A DNA stretch of 9,786 nucleotides, taken from assembly GCA_037445085.1 (NCBI GenBank), contig JBBILG010000069.1, positions 1 through 9,786 on the forward strand. Reading direction: 5' to 3'. The DNA is from JBBILG01 sp037445085. Its GTDB lineage: Bacteria > Pseudomonadota > Gammaproteobacteria > Burkholderiales > Methylophilaceae. Positions 7,735-9,786 of the stretch are shown in pieces; position 1 is the stretch's first letter; each line of letters starts with the position of its first letter. Position numbers and translations under genes: made by a program. Below the pieces are notes generated by a model, which had not been told where the DNA came from, made no database searches, and worked only from the letters and a program-made list of their open reading frames with translations.

Positions 7735-8010
7735 ATGCGCAAGATCATTGTGGAACACAACCCCGCCCCTGCCAGGCTGGCCGAACTGGGTGTCTCCGGC
7801 TGGCCGACCTGGTCCAAGGAGGTGTCGAAATTCCCCTGGACCTACGGCGACGCCGAGACTGCCTACGTGCTGGAAGGCGAAGTCACCGTCACGCCCGACG
7901 GCGGCGAGCCGGTGAGCTTTGGCGCGGGCGATCTGGTGACATTCCCTGCCGGCATGTCCTGCACCTGGGAAGTGAAGAAGCCGCTGCGCAAGCACTATCG
8001 CTTCGGCTGA
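7735..8010 (+). CDS. Small cupin-domain protein (DUF861/cupin_3 type)
   Basis: This 91-residue protein forms a single cupin barrel of the DUF861 kind. Recognisable are FPWTYGDAETAYVLEGEVTV (about 33-52) and GAGDLVTFPAGMSCTWEV (about 63-80), then KPLRKHYRFG at the end. The His residues of classical cupin motif 1 (HxH) and motif 2 are absent; E41, E48 and C76 stand around the expected metal site, as is common in this subgroup, so metal binding and enzyme activity cannot be predicted. The start has a strong ribosome-binding site, AAGGAG at 7723-7728, six bases before the ATG. It lies 32 bp after the tRNA and could be read from the tRNA promoter. The function of these short single-domain members is not known to me. 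Confidence 0.87.
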   Translation: MRKIIVEHNPAPARLAELGVSGWPTWSKEVSKFPWTYGDAETAYVLEGEVTVTPDGGEPVSFGAGDLVTFPAGMSCTWEVKKPLRKHYRFG

Positions 8011-8019
8011 ATTCCGGTG

Positions 8020-8412
8020 ATGGAGCAGGATCTCGCCTCCGACCGTCCGGGAGCGATGGAAGGCAAGGCCACATTGGTGCGGGCCATCCTCGAGTGCGAG
8101 GAGCAGGCCCGCACGATGGCGTATGCCTGGCGCAAGGAAATGGGCGGGGTGCTCGTTCGCCCGGCAACGAAGGGAAGCTGGCCGCTGCCTGCGGCGGAGC
8201 GCGAAGCGGGCGGATCTCCTGCCCTGCGGCTCGCGGCCGATCCGATCGAGCCGGTGCGCGACTACAACATTCCCATCCCCGAACACCGGCTGCCGCCGAA
8301 CAAGGACAATTTCCCCCGCAACCGGCCGCGGCGTGACAAGCCGGCCACACCGCGGCGCGAGAAGGAAACGCCCCCGCCCAGGCAGGACGGCCACGTGGAC
8401 GAGTACGTCTGA
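8020..8412 (+). CDS. Hypothetical protein with Pro/Arg-rich C-terminal tail
   Basis: I do not recognise this 130-residue protein. Third codon positions are strongly G/C, as in neighbouring genes, which supports real coding. The first half (about residues 10-50) is helical in character with a charged face (ILECEEQARTMAYAWRKEMG). The second half (from about 78) is proline- and arginine-rich, probably disordered (DYNIPIPEHRLPPNK, RNRPRRDKPATPRREK), and ends in an acidic VDEYV. There is no signal peptide, membrane segment or known motif. The start is uncertain: ATG at 8020 is preceded directly by GTG at 8017, and an ATG at 8056 has a better GGGAG upstream. It begins 9 bp after the cupin stop, so the two are probably co-transcribed. 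Confidence 0.6.
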   Translation: MEQDLASDRPGAMEGKATLVRAILECEEQARTMAYAWRKEMGGVLVRPATKGSWPLPAAEREAGGSPALRLAADPIEPVRDYNIPIPEHRLPPNKDNFPRNRPRRDKPATPRREKETPPPRQDGHVDEYV

Positions 8413-8432
8413 GGCGCCTAAGAATCTATCTG

Positions 8433-8737
8433 ATGGAACCAGAAAAACTGGTCATGCCAACACTGGTACAGTTTGAGCGCTACAATGGTGCGCCCGTGAA
8501 CGTGATGAGGCCACTGCAATGGATGTCATCGGCATGACGGAGTCGTGTCAGGTTATGCCTCTGGATACCCGAATCACTTTGATGGCAGCAGACCTTGCGT
8601 CGCAACACAAGCTGGCCATGGCGGACGCGGTGGTCTACGCGACAGCCTTGTCCGTCAATGGAGAGCTGCCGACATCAGACAGCCATTTCTCCGGCTTGAC
8701 CCATGTGCGCTATTGGTGCAAGGCGGGGGCTGGATGA
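8433..8737 (+). pseudogene. vapC: Decayed PIN-domain (VapC-type) toxin gene
   Basis: Intact VapC proteins are ribonucleases held in check by a VapB antitoxin. Here two frames together give most of a PIN domain. MEPEKLVMPTLVQFERY reads from 8433. The next frame from about 8486 gives WCARERDEATAMDVIGM, then VMPLDTRITLMAADLA, KLAMADAVVYATAL, and TSDSHFSGLTHVRYWCK to the stop at 8735-8737. One additional A in TACAATGG (8481-8488) would give FERYKWCARERDEA and join them, so a single-base loss explains the break. The first 30-odd residues, with the first conserved Asp (LDTNV-type motif), are missing in every frame upstream, where the previous gene ends at 8412. Three of the four acidic positions (E in QFE, D in MADAVVYATA, D in TSD) remain. 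There is no VapB gene next to it. The stretch is visibly less GC-rich than its neighbours, fitting an acquired and decaying gene. Confidence 0.8.
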
Positions 8738-8757
8738 ACGGCCCTGCAGACAGGGAC

Positions 8758-8761
8758 GGAG
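8758..8761 (+). promoter_or_regulatory. Ribosome-binding site supporting the GTG start at 8767
   Basis: GGAG lies five bases before the GTG at 8767, which decides this start, as no ATG is available near the N-terminal membrane segment. Confidence 0.6.
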
Positions 8762-8766
8762 TCTGA

Positions 8767-9138
8767 GTGGAGCACATTGTCATCACCTGGCGCGAGCTGC
8801 TGCTGGCCGGCATCCTGGTGCTGGCGGTGTATATCGCCGAAATGCTGCTTCTGCTGCGCGCGCGTGGTGATGGCGGGCCGGCGGGCGTGTTCAGGAAAAA
8901 CCGCGAGGCCCCCGAGCTGAAGCAGGAAATCGCCCGGCTCGCCAGCCGCGTGGAACTGCTGGAGCAGCAGTTGGGCGGCCTGATGGCCGAGCGTGCCGAT
9001 GCCGAACAGACGCCCTACCAGCGCGCCATCCAGATGGCCCGCCAGGGGCGCGACGCCGGGCGTATCGCGCAAAGCTGCGGCATTTCACAGGGCGAGGCGG
9101 AACTGATCGTGAGCGTGCACGGTACGCGCAACGCCTGA
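8767..9138 (+). CDS. DUF2802 domain membrane/coiled-coil protein
   Basis: This 123-residue protein has one N-terminal membrane segment (about residues 10-30, LLLAGILVLAVYIAEMLLLL). A charged coiled-coil region follows (about 49-80, ELKQEIARLASRVELLEQQLGGLMAERADAE). The C-terminal DUF2802 segment has its typical pattern YQRAIQMARQGRDAGRIAQ, CGISQGEAELIVSVHG, resembling a helix-turn-helix. The start is GTG at 8767 with GGAG upstream. DUF2802 genes are often found beside flagellar and chemotaxis genes, next to a FliK-like gene as here, but their role has not been defined to my knowledge. A membrane-anchored accessory of the flagellar apparatus is a reasonable inference. The next gene starts 10 bp after the stop. 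Confidence 0.8.
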   Translation: MEHIVITWRELLLAGILVLAVYIAEMLLLLRARGDGGPAGVFRKNREAPELKQEIARLASRVELLEQQLGGLMAERADAEQTPYQRAIQMARQGRDAGRIAQSCGISQGEAELIVSVHGTRNA

Positions 9139-9148
9139 GAGCATCGAC

Positions 9149-9786
9149 ATGATCCACAGCGATATCCAGAACCAGTTGCAGTTGCTCATCAAGGCCTCGG
9201 CGCCGCCGCTGTTCGATGTGGCCGAGCACGCGGTCAGCAGCACGCAGTGGACGCCGGGGCAGCGCCTGCCCGCGCACGTGCTGGCCAGCCTGCCCAACGG
9301 GCGCTTCGAGGTACGGGTGGGCGACCAGATCCTCGATCTCAACCTGCCGCGCAACACGCAGCCGGGCGACAACGTCGAGCTGGTTTTTGTCGGCGATAGG
9401 CCGCGGCTCACGTTCGCGCTGGCCCAGGATCTCGCCGGCATGGCCACACCGAAGACACCGGTCAGCCTAAGCGAGGCGGCGCGCTTCATCGGCTCACTGC
9501 TGCAAATGGGCGCAGCCGGCAGCGGCGAGGCGCAGGCGGCGCGTGCCGCCCAAGCGCTGCCCGGCCTGCCGGCCAATGTGGCCGGCTTCGCCCGGGCGCT
9601 GCGCCAGGCGCTGTCACAGAGCGGCCTGTTCTACGAATCGCACCAGGCCCAGTGGGTGGGGGGCGAGCGTAGCCTGGCCTCCTTGCTGCAGGAGCCGCAG
9701 GGCAGGCTGTCGCCGCTATTGCATGCGCCGCCGGGCGGGGCGGACAGAGCGGCGCCCTTGCCAGGCCAGCCCGCCGCGGGCGCGGC
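9149..9786 (+). CDS. FliK-like flagellar hook-length control protein, N-terminal part
   Basis: The reading frame from the ATG at 9149 is open to the window end (212 complete codons, no stop). The N-terminal part carries a compact beta-rich stretch (GQRLPAHVLASLPNGRFEVR, then LDLNLPRNTQPGDNVELVFV) followed by Ala/Gln-rich linker sequence. The segment LRQALSQSGLFYESHQAQWV, then GERSLASLLQEPQG, is typical of FliK-like proteins in proteobacteria that are encoded beside DUF2802 genes. FliK measures hook length and switches export specificity at the flagellar base. The diagnostic C-terminal Flg_hook domain would lie beyond the window, so the call relies on the N-terminal pattern and on the neighbour. 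An FlhB-like small gene often follows in such clusters. Confidence 0.77.
   Translation, partial: MIHSDIQNQLQLLIKASAPPLFDVAEHAVSSTQWTPGQRLPAHVLASLPNGRFEVRVGDQILDLNLPRNTQPGDNVELVFVGDRPRLTFALAQDLAGMATPKTPVSLSEAARFIGSLLQMGAAGSGEAQAARAAQALPGLPANVAGFARALRQALSQSGLFYESHQAQWVGGERSLASLLQEPQGRLSPLLHAPPGGADRAAPLPGQPAAGA

Noticed and set aside
8519..8737. A 72-residue intact VapC-type toxin starting at ATG 8519
   Set aside because: It begins in the middle of the PIN domain and lacks half the fold; homologous sequence continues upstream in the same and an adjacent frame, so the ATG is internal to a broken gene.

Overview
The window is about 65% GC, densely packed, and looks like a chromosome segment of a betaproteobacterium, perhaps in or near the Nitrosomonadales. 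This placement rests on the mix of gene types (hpnCDE, a 6-oxopurine-type methylthioinosine phosphorylase, a YciK-like SDR, and a DUF2802–FliK-like pair) and on high GC at third codon positions. It is an inference, not a taxonomic assignment. The sequence is a draft: there is a run of 10 N at 5503-5512, and two gene frames are broken by what look like single missing A residues.

Left part, 1-637 (+): the C-terminal half of the DNA-repair protein RadA. It converges on, and shares a 4-bp CTAG stop overlap with, the last gene of a long leftward operon.

Central minus-strand operon, 6195 down to 634: hpnC > hpnD > nhaA > hpnE > small membrane protein (PF04020-type) > YciK-like SDR. Genes are joined by 1-4 bp stop/start overlaps or short gaps (37 and 16 bp). 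HpnD, HpnC and HpnE are the three enzymes that turn two farnesyl diphosphates into squalene, via presqualene diphosphate and hydroxysqualene. No squalene cyclase is in view, so hopanoids are likely but not shown. Two points stand out: an NhaA Na+/H+ antiporter gene sits between hpnD and hpnE, and the terminal SDR has lost the catalytic Tyr, Lys and Ser while keeping its nucleotide-binding motif.

Divergent plus-strand genes, 6278-7547: S-methyl-5'-thioinosine phosphorylase (methionine salvage) overlapping a peptide deformylase by 11 bp.

Right part, 7555-8766 (+): a tRNA-Ser(UGA) gene preceded by a 21-nt exact repeat of its own 5' end inside the predicted leader, then a small cupin, an unrecognised Pro/Arg-rich protein, and a decayed PIN-domain (VapC-type) toxin with a missing N-terminus and a frameshift. 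This looks like accessory DNA accumulated beside a tRNA gene.

Right end, 8767-9786 (+): a DUF2802 membrane/coiled-coil protein and the start of a FliK-like flagellar hook-length control protein that runs off the window.

I see no CRISPR array, complete insertion sequence, phage module or clearly new multi-gene system. The most unusual items are the nhaA insertion, the active-site-less SDR, and the tRNA 5' duplication.
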